From: Hahella sp. CCB-MM4
GTDB lineage: Bacteria > Pseudomonadota > Gammaproteobacteria > Pseudomonadales > Oleiphilaceae
Direction: 5' to 3'
DNA: 64,000 bases
NCBI RefSeq assembly: GCF_002260525.1
Contig: NZ_MRYI01000013.1
Coordinates: forward strand, 1 to 64,000
This document shows, piece after piece, positions 1-8,545 of the stretch. Within the stretch, counting starts at the first letter, position 1, and every line of letters starts with the position of its first letter. The translations under genes and the position numbers were made by a program. The notes beneath the pieces were generated by a model. That model saw only the letters and a list, made by a program, of their open reading frames with translations, made no database searches and had not been told where the DNA came from.

Positions 1-118
1 CACTAACTCAAGACTATTCTGTGTCTCCACAACCGTCTCAGCTAGCGCCCACAACAAATTGCTTGATTAACTTGTTAAAGATCTTCTCGCCCGGGCATTC
101 ATCCCGATGAGGCGCGCC
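1..118 (-). other. rRNA operon leader region (rrn transcribed leftward out of window)
   Basis: Read on the minus strand this stretch follows two rRNA-type promoters, carries a boxA-like element and then a run that resembles, from memory, the 16S leader of Pseudomonas-type rrn operons (boxA, then an AAGTTAATCAAGCAATTTGT-like segment). The 16S gene itself would lie beyond the left edge and is not in the window. No protein-coding frame is convincing here. The identification is an inference from promoter architecture plus leader similarity. Confidence 0.75.
73..84 (-). promoter_or_regulatory. boxA-like antitermination element of the rrn leader
   Basis: The minus strand reads AGATCTTTAACA, close to the rRNA boxA consensus TGCTCTTTAACA bound by NusB/NusE. 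It sits about 35-45 bp downstream of the P2 -10 hexamer, as expected for an rRNA leader. Confidence 0.65.
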
Positions 119-146
119 ATTCTACAGTCTTGATTCTCAATGTCAA
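119..146 (-). promoter_or_regulatory. rrn promoter P2
   Basis: On the minus strand, -35 TTGACA (141-146) and -10 TAGAAT (119-124) are separated by 16 bp. They are followed directly by a GC-rich discriminator (GGCGCGCC), the hallmark of stringently controlled stable-RNA promoters. Confidence 0.8.
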
Positions 147-290
147 TCTGTTTTTTTAACTTCCTGTTTGGCGCTGACAATCTGATGGAAAAACTCGCCC
201 TCATATTGTCGTCTCATCCTTGAGTCCTGCTTACCCGAAGCCCTTGTTTCTCACCCCTTCCGGGTGGGCTCCGCTGCAGAAGTGGGGCGC

Positions 291-350
291 ATTATACGTC
301 CCTCCCGATCCTTTGCAACACCTTTTTGGAAAAAACTTTAAATTAGATGA
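291..350 (-). promoter_or_regulatory. rrn promoter P1 with A/T-rich UP element
   Basis: On the minus strand, -35 TTGCAA (313-318) and -10 TATAAT (291-296) have a 16 bp spacer and a GCGCCCC discriminator immediately downstream. Upstream of the -35 lies an A/T-rich tract with phased A and T runs (about 321-350), typical of a UP element bound by the RNA polymerase alpha C-terminal domain. Together with P2 this gives the tandem P1-P2 layout of rRNA operons. From 351 to 594 I see no gene and no further clear signal. Confidence 0.8.
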
Positions 351-594
351 CAGGCACTAAATTAGAGCCCCCAAAACAGCCCCTGGGAAACCTCCTCGAC
401 AACATGAATATCCAATATGGATTTACTCCTCCTTGACCAAAATCCGCCCTGGGGAGACTGCTGGCGGATCTCGTTCTGGACCAGCAGCAAAAGCCATGCA
501 CTGCCAGTTAGACATCAGGCTCTATTCAGGAGAATATCCTGAGCAAAGCTGAATCAAGCAGTACAAAAGGTCCCTCCTCCTTTTCGCCAGGCAC

Positions 595-624
595 AAAAAA
601 GCCCGGCATAAACCGGGCTTTTAT
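595..624 (-). terminator. Rho-independent terminator of the first acyl-CoA dehydrogenase
   Basis: GCCCGG (601-606) pairs with CCGGGC (613-618) across a 6-nt loop, flanked by an A-run (595-600) that gives a U-run on the minus strand. It lies 18 bp past the stop of the gene ending at 642. Confidence 0.85.
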
Positions 625-641
625 CAATTTAGCATCCGTAC

Positions 642-2432
642 TTAGAATTGCTCTACATCCAACGCCATCATGTCCGCACTACCGCTCTTGATGGATTCCG
701 CCAGAGCTACCGCTCTCGGCAGAATTCGGGAGAAGTAGTAGCGTGCCGTCTTCAGCTTGGCATCATAGAAGCCACTACTATCGTCAGCAGCCTTGCTCTT
801 AGCCACCTTTGCCATCATCGCCCACATATATGCGAGGGATACGTAACCAAATAGATCAAGGTATTCCACGCTGGCTGCGCCGACCGCATTAGAGTCTCCA
901 GACACACTCTCCAACACATACTCAGTGACATCGGAGAGACGCTCAATACTGGCCGCCAATGGCTCAACGAACTCCAATAAGTCTTCCTGGTCGCGGTTAG
1001 CCTCAATAAAGTCGGCCACATCATTGGCAAATAGCTCAAAGAACTTACCGCTGTTGGCAGCAATCTTACGCCCCATCAAGTCAAGCGCCTGAATACCGTT
1101 GGTACCTTCATATATCTGAGCGATACGAACATCACGCACTAACTGCTCCTGCCCCCATTCACGGATATAACCATGACCACCAAAGACCTGCTGACCACTG
1201 ACTGTACTATCCAGCCCACGATCAGTCAGAAACGCTTTGGCAATTGGAGTCAGCAAAGCCACCATGGCTTCTGCATGCTGCTTCTCCGCAGCATCTTCCG
1301 AAAATTTGGATATATCCAGATACTTGGCAACATAAGTGGAGAAAGCGCGACTACCTTCATTCAAGGCCCGCATGTTCATCAGCATACGGCGAACATCCGG
1401 ATGCACAATAATCGGGTCTGCAGCTTTATCGGGAGAAACCGCACCGGATGGTGCACGCCCTTGAATACGATCCTTGGCATACTCAACTGCGTTCTGATAA
1501 GAACGCTCTGCAGCTGCCAATCCCTGAACCCCAACACCCAAACGCTCATAGTTCATCATAGTGAACATGCAGTTGAGGCCTTTGTTAAGCTCGCCCACTA
1601 GCCAACCTTTAGCACCGTCAAAATTCATAACACAGGTAGCAGAAGCCTTAATCCCCATTTTGTGCTCGATTGAGCCACAGCTCACAGGATTTCGGTCTCC
1701 CAGACTACCATCATCATTAACCAGGAACTTGGGAACGATAAACAGCGAGATCCCTTTAGGACCAGCAGGCGCATCAGGCAGCTTGGCCAATACCAGGTGA
1801 ATGATATTGTCACTCAGATCATGCTCCCCGCCGGTAATAAAGATTTTAGTACCTGTAACAGCGTAAGAACCATCCGCTTGCGGCTCAGCCTTGGTGCGAA
1901 TAATTCCAAGATCCGTACCGGAATGTGGCTCGGTCAGACACATGGAACCAGCCCAGACGCCTGCGTACATATTAGGCAAGTATCTTTCCTTGAGCTCTTC
2001 TGTGGCATGAGAGTCGATTGCCAGACAGGCACCCGCAGTCAACATTGGATACAGGCCAAATGAAATATTGGCTGATTGCACCATCTCTTCCACCTGAGCC
2101 CCAATCATTTTCGGCATTCCCATACCGCCAAATTCAGGATTGCCGCCCAAGCCACACCATCCACCTTCAATATAGGTCTGATAAGCTTCCTTGAAACCGG
2201 CTGGGGTTGTAACCACGCCATCATTCCACTGACAGCCTTCCTCATCCCCACTACGGTTTATGGGAGCCAACAGGTTCGCCGATATCTTACCAGCCTCTTC
2301 CAGAATGGCGTCCGCAGTGTCAACGTCAACGTTTTCCTGAGCCTTTGGCAGTGATTCCCACAGTTTGCCCACTTCAAACACTTCTTTTAATAGGAACTGC
2401 ATGTCGCGTAATGGCGCAGAGTAATCAGCCAT
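642..2432 (-). CDS. Acyl-CoA dehydrogenase (FadE/DmdC-type, 596 aa)
   Basis: FAD-dependent enzyme that introduces the alpha-beta double bond in acyl-CoAs, the first step of beta-oxidation. The long (about 600 aa) architecture has an N-terminal extension, the acyl-CoA dehydrogenase core and the extra C-terminal domain of the DmdC/PA0506-PA0508 class. Visible motifs are the FAD/substrate-contact segment CLTEPHSGTDLG near residue 165 and the catalytic-glutamate segment YEGTNGIQ near residue 440. The ATG at 2432 is preceded by a GAGGGTG ribosome-binding site. It is paired with a paralogue immediately upstream, but a terminator lies between them. In P. aeruginosa the equivalent tandem pair beside the bio operon is, from memory, long- and medium-chain specific; chain length cannot be read from the sequence. 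Confidence 0.93.
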   Translation of the reverse strand: MADYSAPLRDMQFLLKEVFEVGKLWESLPKAQENVDVDTADAILEEAGKISANLLAPINRSGDEEGCQWNDGVVTTPAGFKEAYQTYIEGGWCGLGGNPEFGGMGMPKMIGAQVEEMVQSANISFGLYPMLTAGACLAIDSHATEELKERYLPNMYAGVWAGSMCLTEPHSGTDLGIIRTKAEPQADGSYAVTGTKIFITGGEHDLSDNIIHLVLAKLPDAPAGPKGISLFIVPKFLVNDDGSLGDRNPVSCGSIEHKMGIKASATCVMNFDGAKGWLVGELNKGLNCMFTMMNYERLGVGVQGLAAAERSYQNAVEYAKDRIQGRAPSGAVSPDKAADPIIVHPDVRRMLMNMRALNEGSRAFSTYVAKYLDISKFSEDAAEKQHAEAMVALLTPIAKAFLTDRGLDSTVSGQQVFGGHGYIREWGQEQLVRDVRIAQIYEGTNGIQALDLMGRKIAANSGKFFELFANDVADFIEANRDQEDLLEFVEPLAASIERLSDVTEYVLESVSGDSNAVGAASVEYLDLFGYVSLAYMWAMMAKVAKSKAADDSSGFYDAKLKTARYYFSRILPRAVALAESIKSGSADMMALDVEQF

Positions 2433-2547
2433 GCTTACACCCTCGTGATAATGTCTTTTTTGGAATTCAGTTTTATATACGCTTTTCGATCGGATTTCAG
2501 GTTAACATCAGGTTATCAATGCAACCTGCCCCGAACCAGTTGTACGC

Positions 2548-2574
2548 AAAAAGCCCGCTTAACGCGGGCTTTTT
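2548..2574 (-). terminator. Rho-independent terminator between the two acyl-CoA dehydrogenase genes
   Basis: GCCCGC (2553-2558) pairs with GCGGGC (2564-2569). A-runs on the left give the minus-strand U-run. It sits 15 bp after the stop of the upstream gene (ending at 2589), so the downstream gene probably has its own promoter in 2433-2547. Confidence 0.8.
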
Positions 2575-2588
2575 CTTAACAGGAAGGA

Positions 2589-4388
2589 TCAGAACGCAAA
2601 GTGTTCAACATCCATGTCCATCAATGTGTCAGCGCCACCCAGAGCGGAAATCGCATGCCCCGCAGTACGAGGAAGGATACGCTTGAAGTAGAAGCGGGCA
2701 GTCTGAATCTTCGCCTGATAGAAGGCTTCCTCTGTTGTACCTGCTGCTAATTTCTGCTGAGCAACATGCGCCATACGGGCCCAGAAGTAAGCCAGAGTCG
2801 CGTAACCGGAATACATCAGGAAGTCGACGGAAGCAGAACCAACTTCATCGCGGTTCTTCATCGCCGTCATACCGATCTTCATGGTCAGATCGCCCCAGTC
2901 TTTGTTCAGCTTGGCCAGAGGCTCGACGAATTCTTTCATTTGCTCGTTATCGCCCTGCTCTTTACAGAACACATGAACCAGTTTGGTGAAGCGCTTCAGA
3001 GCCTCACCCTGAGTCATCAGTACTTTACGACCCAGCAGGTCAAGAGCCTGAATACCGGTAGTACCTTCATACATCAGAGCGATACGGGTATCACGAACGA
3101 TCTGCTCCATACCCCATTCAGAAATGAAACCGTGACCACCGTATACCTGCATACCCAGGTTAGCTGCTTCATAACCAATTTCGGTCAGGAAAGCCTTAGC
3201 AATTGGAGTCAGGAAGCCCATCATTTCATCAGCTTCTTTACGTACTTCCTCAGTGGCACCATGGTGAACAAAATCACCTTGGACCGCTGTGTAGTAAATC
3301 ATTGCACGAGCCCCTTCTGCGAAAGCTTTCTGGGTCAACAGCATGCGACGGACATCCGGATGCACAATGATTGGATCAGCAGGACCGTCCGGGTTTTTCA
3401 CACCAGACAGTGAACGCATGGCCAAACGATCCTTGGCATAGGCGAGAGCACCCTGGAAAGACAACTCTGATGCTCCAAGACCTTGAACTGCCGTACCGAT
3501 ACGAGCGAAGTTCATGAAGGTAAACATGCAGTTCAGACCTTTGTTTTCAGGTCCAATCAGGTATCCTTTAGCACCGTCAAAATTCATTACGCAAGTAGAG
3601 TTACCGTGGATACCCATTTTGTGTTCGATAGAACCACAGGTCACCGCATTACGCTCACCTACACCGCCGTTCCCATCAGTCAGGAATTTAGGAACGATAA
3701 ACAGGGAGATACCTTTTGTACCCTGAGGAGCATCCGGTAGACGCGCCAGACAGATGTGTACAATGTTTTCAGCCATATCGTGCTCACCGGCTGAAATAAA
3801 GATCTTGGTACCGGTAATGCTGTAGGAACCATCAGCATTCGGTTCAGCTTTGGAACGCAGGATACCCAAATCAGATCCACAGTGAGGCTCGGTCAGACAC
3901 ATGGTGCCAGTCCATTCACCGCTGACCAGCTTAGGCATATAAGCCTGCTTTTGTTCGTCAGTACCGTGCAGGGCAATAGTGTTGATTGCACCGTGACTCA
4001 GACCAGGATACATACCCCAAGCCCAGTTGGAGGTACCTACCATTTCGCTCATTACCAGGCCGAGAGATTCCGGCAGACCTTGGCCACCAAACTCCTCTGC
4101 GGAGGTCATGGAAGGCCAACCGCCCTCAACATACTGATGATAGGCTTCTTTAAAGCCGGTTGGAGTTTTGACGCCGTCTTCGCTCCAGACACACCCTTCT
4201 TCGTCACCAACACGATTCAGGGGAGATAATACTTGCTCACAGAACTTGGCACCCTCCTGGATTATGGCGTCGACCATGTCCGGGGTCGTCATTTCAGCTG
4301 ATGGCAACTCACTGTAGTGGGACTGAACATTCAGCAGTTCATCCATTACAAACTTAATGTCGCGTAAAGGAGCTTTATATTCCGGCAT
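2589..4388 (-). CDS. Acyl-CoA dehydrogenase (FadE/DmdC-type, 599 aa)
   Basis: Paralogue of the neighbouring gene, with the same long acyl-CoA dehydrogenase architecture: the CLTEPHCGSDLG segment in the core, YEGTTGIQ carrying the expected catalytic glutamate, and a C-terminal extension. The frame is open to 4520, but I place the start at the ATG at 4388 (MPEYKAPLRD). It has a GAGGT ribosome-binding site and aligns with the paralogue's N-terminus (MADYSAPLRD), while the upstream 44 codons look non-coding. A double PsrA-like operator lies about 140-170 bp upstream, suggesting induction by long-chain fatty acids. Substrate chain length is not determinable. Confidence 0.93.
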   Translation of the reverse strand: MPEYKAPLRDIKFVMDELLNVQSHYSELPSAEMTTPDMVDAIIQEGAKFCEQVLSPLNRVGDEEGCVWSEDGVKTPTGFKEAYHQYVEGGWPSMTSAEEFGGQGLPESLGLVMSEMVGTSNWAWGMYPGLSHGAINTIALHGTDEQKQAYMPKLVSGEWTGTMCLTEPHCGSDLGILRSKAEPNADGSYSITGTKIFISAGEHDMAENIVHICLARLPDAPQGTKGISLFIVPKFLTDGNGGVGERNAVTCGSIEHKMGIHGNSTCVMNFDGAKGYLIGPENKGLNCMFTFMNFARIGTAVQGLGASELSFQGALAYAKDRLAMRSLSGVKNPDGPADPIIVHPDVRRMLLTQKAFAEGARAMIYYTAVQGDFVHHGATEEVRKEADEMMGFLTPIAKAFLTEIGYEAANLGMQVYGGHGFISEWGMEQIVRDTRIALMYEGTTGIQALDLLGRKVLMTQGEALKRFTKLVHVFCKEQGDNEQMKEFVEPLAKLNKDWGDLTMKIGMTAMKNRDEVGSASVDFLMYSGYATLAYFWARMAHVAQQKLAAGTTEEAFYQAKIQTARFYFKRILPRTAGHAISALGGADTLMDMDVEHFAF

Positions 4389-4528
4389 ACTGATTACCTC
4401 ATCTCTCCAGCAAAAGGCTCGTCGGCTTTCACTATTGTTACCGTGCACACGGATTATTTTGTTTCTTTTCTTATCGCTTACGCTCACAAACCGCTTTTGG
4501 GTGAGCTGACGATAGTTCATTAATGTAT

Positions 4529-4556
4529 CAAACAGGTGTTTGAAACATACGTTTGC
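4529..4556. promoter_or_regulatory. Two overlapping PsrA-like operators
   Basis: CAAAC-AGGT-GTTTG (4529-4542) and GAAAC-ATAC-GTTTG-C (4542-4556) both fit the published Pseudomonas PsrA consensus G/CAAAC-N(2-4)-GTTTG/C and share one base. PsrA is a TetR-family repressor of fatty-acid-oxidation genes released by long-chain fatty acids. The position upstream of an acyl-CoA dehydrogenase fits. The rest of 4389-4818 holds no convincing gene. Confidence 0.6.
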
Positions 4557-4818
4557 TTAAGCAGAATGTCAAGGTTGATTAGAGTTAAAACACCAATTTT
4601 TCACTTTCGAGAAGACGGCATCGTCAAGGCCCCCTGAATCAGGATTTTTTCTCTATTTATAATCAAGAGGTTAAAAGGCTTATCAGAACTTGAACCAGGA
4701 CGGTGCACATTAAGAAATGTTGTAAAAATTTGTGAGAAAATGGGAGCGATGGCGGAATTCAAGATCAGAGCCTCGTACTCCTGACGGGATGTATAAAAGG
4801 GGCCGTAGCCCAATATCC

Positions 4819-5766
4819 TCAGATAACTTCGTCAAGCTGAGCCGCTATTGCATCTGCTCCTGCAAGCTGGTTTCCGAGACCGATGAGTTCCTGGTATGTC
4901 TGAATCGCGCGGCTCTGACTATTTCGCCGCTCTGCTGCAGATGAAGATTGTTCAGGCTCATCCCTTTGAGGTTCTTCAGTGCCAGTCTGTCGCTGTTTAG
5001 CCAGATCAGCTTGCGCTTGAAGTATGCCCTGACTGGCCTGGGCTGCCACCCGACGGTCCTGTGGCGACGGCTCTGCCGGCGCAAGTGCTGCTCGCCTGAC
5101 TTGTTCAAGTTTTCGAATCGTAGCCTCTGGATTTCCCGGCACTGTTCCGGCATCAATCGACACCTCACCACCGACGGCATAGTTTCGGCCATCGGGACCA
5201 CGCTCATAGCTGAACTGCGGCGCAGTGGCATAGACACCTCCGACCGACAAATGTGCCTGCTCGTGAGATCGCACTTCACGATCCCTTGAACTCAGCTCAC
5301 TGACAATCGCAAGATCTTCATCCGACAGCCCTCCTGCGGACTGCGCGTTGCCACCACCTCCACCGACATTGACATCGGTCTCTGGCTGCGACGCACCAGC
5401 ATTGTCGGCATTTTCTCCGCTTTGATCAGCAACACCAGAAACCACGTTGACTGCTGCTCCGGTAGAGTCTGCACCGATATCACCACTCTCACCACTTGTC
5501 TGAGGCTGTTCGCCAGAATCAGTATTTTGCCCGGCTGAAACACCCCGACCGTCGGGTGTAGACTGACTCAATTGGGCAAAGTGGTTATAGACCAGAACCG
5601 GCGTGGTGCCGGACGATGACGCATGGGATGCTTGTTCCAGAGGTTGTACTGGGGGAAGAGTTGACTCGAGGTCCTGAACGGACGCTGAAGCCACTTGCGC
5701 CTTCGCTGGAGGCACATAAGGGGTTGTGGTGTTGGACACCGGCAATGATGAACCAGTTAGTAGCAC
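4819..5766 (-). CDS. Putative metalloprotease, SprA-related/CJM1_0395-like family (315 aa)
   Basis: The N-terminal 160 residues are low-complexity (Ser, Thr, Gly, Ala, Pro, Gln rich) and probably disordered. The conserved part begins around residue 160 with SSRDREVRSHEQAHLSVGG, where HEQAH resembles a zinc-metalloprotease HExxH motif, followed by a YERGPDGRNYAVGGEVSID segment characteristic of this family. The C-terminal third is Gln/Ala/Glu rich and likely helical. The start is the GTG at 5766, preceded by AAGGGGTG, with an in-frame stop directly upstream excluding a longer form. I see no signal peptide. Catalytic activity is inferred from the motif only. A small flagellar-rod-like gene lies 41 bp upstream on the same strand. 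Confidence 0.7.
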   Translation of the reverse strand: MLLTGSSLPVSNTTTPYVPPAKAQVASASVQDLESTLPPVQPLEQASHASSSGTTPVLVYNHFAQLSQSTPDGRGVSAGQNTDSGEQPQTSGESGDIGADSTGAAVNVVSGVADQSGENADNAGASQPETDVNVGGGGGNAQSAGGLSDEDLAIVSELSSRDREVRSHEQAHLSVGGVYATAPQFSYERGPDGRNYAVGGEVSIDAGTVPGNPEATIRKLEQVRRAALAPAEPSPQDRRVAAQASQGILQAQADLAKQRQTGTEEPQRDEPEQSSSAAERRNSQSRAIQTYQELIGLGNQLAGADAIAAQLDEVI

Positions 5767-5807
5767 CTATGCACACCCCTTGGCGTTTTCTGTATTTCCG
5801 TTACAGA

Positions 5808-6071
5808 CTACGCCTTGATATCTAATAGCGTACCGATAACCTCGTCGGCCACTTTTACCACTTTGGCAGAGGCTTTGACACTGGTCTCATACAGCTTCAG
5901 ATCAACTAAAGGTTCAGCCAGATCAGTATAAAGATCATTGCCCTGACTGGCAGCCGCATCGTCGCCACTGCCGGATTGCCCAGCCCTGGCAATTTGCGAA
6001 GCAGCCTTTTCAGCCCCTTGCACCCCTTGCCGGATACCTTGCAATCCAGTATTCAAAATGTTGGAAACCAC
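5808..6071 (-). CDS. Small conserved protein with flagellar-rod-like C-terminus (87 aa)
   Basis: Starts at a GTG with GGGAG five bases upstream. The last 30 residues (LYETSVKASAKVVKVADEVI then GTLLDI) closely resemble the C-terminal helix of flagellar rod/hook proteins such as FlgC, FlgE and FlgG, which typically end in xADEMLGTLLDI. The N-terminus (SNILNTGLQGIRQG) likewise resembles the N-terminal rod helix, so the protein looks like a rod protein reduced to its two coiled ends. It may instead be an unrelated helical protein. It sits upstream of the metalloprotease-like gene and may be co-transcribed with it. Its function is unknown. Confidence 0.7.
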   Translation of the reverse strand: MVSNILNTGLQGIRQGVQGAEKAASQIARAGQSGSGDDAAASQGNDLYTDLAEPLVDLKLYETSVKASAKVVKVADEVIGTLLDIKA

Positions 6072-6192
6072 AACAACTCCCTACAGCAAATGGTTGTATC
6101 TTGCCTATTTTAATGCCGATTTTGCTCAATATTCAACCAGACTACTTAACAGAATGTAACAGCAGGTAAATTCAGCCAGGGCACTAGCGAAC

Positions 6193-6894
6193 TTATTGAG
6201 CCTTATCTCGAGGGATCAAGGTGCTTATATTGAGAGCTTGTTGAACTGCTTCGTCATCGGGACTCTTGGAATATGGCAGGATACCAAGGCATGGAGCTCT
6301 GATAGCACTCTTAAGAGTGTCAAGATTCTCCTCCAAGGCTGCCATAGACTCCTGCTGACATTGATTGCCAATCCAGCCGGCAAGTGGAATCCCCCGCCGC
6401 TGTATTGCCTCCATAGTCAGCAAGGCATGATTCAGACACCCCAACCTCAGCCCTACGACCAGGATAACCGGAGTTCGAAGCTCCAATGCCAGATCTGACA
6501 GCAGCTCTCTGGAATTCAGGGGGACCAGCCATCCTCCTGCCCCTTCAACGATCGACATGTCATGCGGCGCCATCAGAGTCCCACGACACAATCCCACCAA
6601 GCGGGACAGCGACAAATTTTTCCCCTCACGCTGAGCTGCAATATGAGGCGCAATCGGAGCTTCCAGCGCCACTGGATTCACCTGCGAATAAGGCAGTTTT
6701 ACACTGGCAAAGTGCTGCAACGTCAATGCATCCTCATTCACCAATCCTTGTGACGAGGATTCACATCCGGCTGCTACCGGTTTAAGCCCAATTGTACGCA
6801 GTCCGGCCTTGGAAAATGCATGAAGCAACGCTGCAGAAACAAAGGTTTTACCTACTTCAGTATCAGTTCCGGTAATAAACAGGGTACGTGCCAC
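6193..6894 (-). CDS. bioD: Dethiobiotin synthase BioD
   Basis: Forms the ureido ring of dethiobiotin from 7,8-diaminopelargonate, CO2 and ATP, the penultimate step of biotin synthesis. The N-terminus carries the family P-loop GTDTEVGKT at residues 8-16, followed by GLKPVAAGCE, which contacts substrate, and VEGAGGWLVPL in the middle. At 233 aa it is of normal length. The start is GTG, with an AAGAGA sequence upstream, 14 bp after bioC. It is the last gene of the bioB-F-H-C-D operon. bioA (the preceding step) is absent from the window. Confidence 0.95.
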   Translation of the reverse strand: MARTLFITGTDTEVGKTFVSAALLHAFSKAGLRTIGLKPVAAGCESSSQGLVNEDALTLQHFASVKLPYSQVNPVALEAPIAPHIAAQREGKNLSLSRLVGLCRGTLMAPHDMSIVEGAGGWLVPLNSRELLSDLALELRTPVILVVGLRLGCLNHALLTMEAIQRRGIPLAGWIGNQCQQESMAALEENLDTLKSAIRAPCLGILPYSKSPDDEAVQQALNISTLIPRDKAQ

Positions 6895-6908
6895 GATGAG
6901 ACATTCTC

Positions 6909-7769
6909 TTAATCAGCAAAGGGTTTTCGATAGGCAATAAAGGCCACCTTGTAGGTTGTAGGCAACCCTTGTGGCTGGCGATAGATTTCATAGTGATTCA
7001 TCATACGACGGATCCTGGTCTTACCCGTAATTCCCTGAGGTCTGTCCGCATTCAGATTATGTGCACCAATTCCCTTCAACTCACCCATAATATCTTTCAC
7101 CGAAGCATAATGGCGGACCCAGGTTTGCTCCTGAAACTCCCCCTTAGGGATAGACTTGGCTATCGACAGCGAAAGCTGCTGACGGGTCTGAAACTGATTC
7201 ACATGTGTTGCAGGTATATTTCCGGTCAGCAACTTATCGGCTTCCTCCCAGGATGCCTGCAGCTCAGACAGGGTACCTTGCAGCAACGTGGAACAGATCA
7301 GCCATCCACCAGGCTTTAGTATTCTGTCAGCTTCACAGAACCAATTTGCCGGGTCTTCCAGCCACTGCATCGCCATATTGCTGTATACGGCATCAAATTT
7401 ATCGGAAGTTAAGGGTATCGACTCCATGTCTCCCACCAGCCACTCTTCTGCAGCCTCTTGCTGGTGAGCACGGGCAAACTCCACCATACCTTCAGCCAGA
7501 TCCACGCCGGTAATTGAAGCCTGCGGGAAGCGACTCCTCAATTGATAGGTGAGCCAGCCAGTTCCACAACCGATGTCCGCAATTTCAACTCTGGACCCGG
7601 TAATTTTTTGGGTAAGCAGATCAATAAGGCTGACACCCACCTCTTTCTGTAGACCAGCTAATGCGTCATAGGTCGCCGCCGCGTGGCCAAACGAGGAAGC
7701 TACCAGTTGTTTGTCTATACCTGTCACCGGATCAGATTCCTCTGCGTTGTACTTGAATTGACAGCCCAC
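6909..7769 (-). CDS. bioC: Malonyl-ACP O-methyltransferase BioC
   Basis: SAM-dependent methyltransferase that methylates malonyl-ACP so that the fatty-acid synthase can build the pimeloyl moiety of biotin. The N-terminus matches the BioC pattern (VASSFGHAAATYDALAGLQ) and motif I reads IADIGCGTGWLT near residue 65. A GTG start shares one base with the bioH stop (TAGTG), implying translational coupling. The length of 286 aa is slightly longer than E. coli BioC because of an N-terminal extension of about 20 residues. Confidence 0.94.
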   Translation of the reverse strand: MGCQFKYNAEESDPVTGIDKQLVASSFGHAAATYDALAGLQKEVGVSLIDLLTQKITGSRVEIADIGCGTGWLTYQLRSRFPQASITGVDLAEGMVEFARAHQQEAAEEWLVGDMESIPLTSDKFDAVYSNMAMQWLEDPANWFCEADRILKPGGWLICSTLLQGTLSELQASWEEADKLLTGNIPATHVNQFQTRQQLSLSIAKSIPKGEFQEQTWVRHYASVKDIMGELKGIGAHNLNADRPQGITGKTRIRRMMNHYEIYRQPQGLPTTYKVAFIAYRKPFAD

Positions 7770-8545
7770 TATTCACCCCCGACAAACGCTCGAATTCTCT
7801 CAACCAGATGATCACTGACTGCAGGACTTGGGTAATGTCCCATCTCCTTAACAATATCAACAGACTGGCCCGGATATCGCGACTTAATTTCCTCTGCCAC
7901 TTCTCGTCCCGGTACCAAACGGTCAGCTTCCCCTAGCAGATGAAGCACCGGCGTGCTTACACCTTCCAACAATTCACGAACATCCCATTCCTTCAGCCAG
8001 GCAAGCGAGAGCTGTAGTAGCTCTGGCGACCACTCCAGAACCGGGCCATGCCACCGCCGGGCATTCTTAGTCAACTGCCGGGCATCAGCATCTCCCAGCA
8101 TGATGAGTCCACTGAATTTTTGCAGTAACCTTTGCGGATCTTCTTCAAGCTGACGGGTAAAATCCTGAAACAGTGCCTCCCCGACTCCCGGCCAGTTTTG
8201 ATCACCGACAAAAAACGGATTCACGCCAATCAGCACAATTCCCCGCGGCTTCGCCACCAACGATTGAAGCAAGCGGATTGCAACACTCCCCCCCAAAGAC
8301 CACCCCACAACGAGCGTAGGCTGATCAACTTCCAGCTCCTTACCGAGTGTTTCTCTTAACTTGCCTTCCGGTGCTTTCAACTCAATAACGGCCACATCCG
8401 ACCATGACTCCATAACCTCCACCAGGTGCTGCACTGATTCCTTTGGCTGAGCCCATCCGGGGAGTAAAACCACTTTGTAGCGCGACGGCTTTTCCGGTAA
8501 GACGTCCGATCGACTGCTTTCCATCAGCTCACCATCCCCCGGCAT
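7769..8545 (-). CDS. bioH: Pimeloyl-ACP methyl ester carboxylesterase BioH
   Basis: Alpha/beta hydrolase that removes the methyl group from pimeloyl-ACP methyl ester. The nucleophile elbow is GWSLGG (Ser at residue 83), with GEADRLV carrying the acid and EMGHYP the catalytic histidine near the C-terminus. The start at 8545 has GGAGG about 10 bases upstream and overlaps the end of bioF by 22 bp. An alternative ATG at 8524 overlaps the bioF stop as TGATG and would give a 251-aa protein; both are plausible. Confidence 0.9.
   Translation of the reverse strand: MPGDGELMESSRSDVLPEKPSRYKVVLLPGWAQPKESVQHLVEVMESWSDVAVIELKAPEGKLRETLGKELEVDQPTLVVGWSLGGSVAIRLLQSLVAKPRGIVLIGVNPFFVGDQNWPGVGEALFQDFTRQLEEDPQRLLQKFSGLIMLGDADARQLTKNARRWHGPVLEWSPELLQLSLAWLKEWDVRELLEGVSTPVLHLLGEADRLVPGREVAEEIKSRYPGQSVDIVKEMGHYPSPAVSDHLVERIRAFVGGE

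Noticed and set aside
642-4520. Several plus-strand open frames of 60-215 codons opposite the dehydrogenases
   Set aside because: They mirror real minus-strand genes in an antisense frame; residue patterns follow the complement of conserved motifs.
4601-4813. 70-codon minus-strand frame upstream of the second acyl-CoA dehydrogenase
   Set aside because: No ribosome-binding site, no recognisable domain, composition unlike coding DNA; the region is better explained as regulatory spacer.
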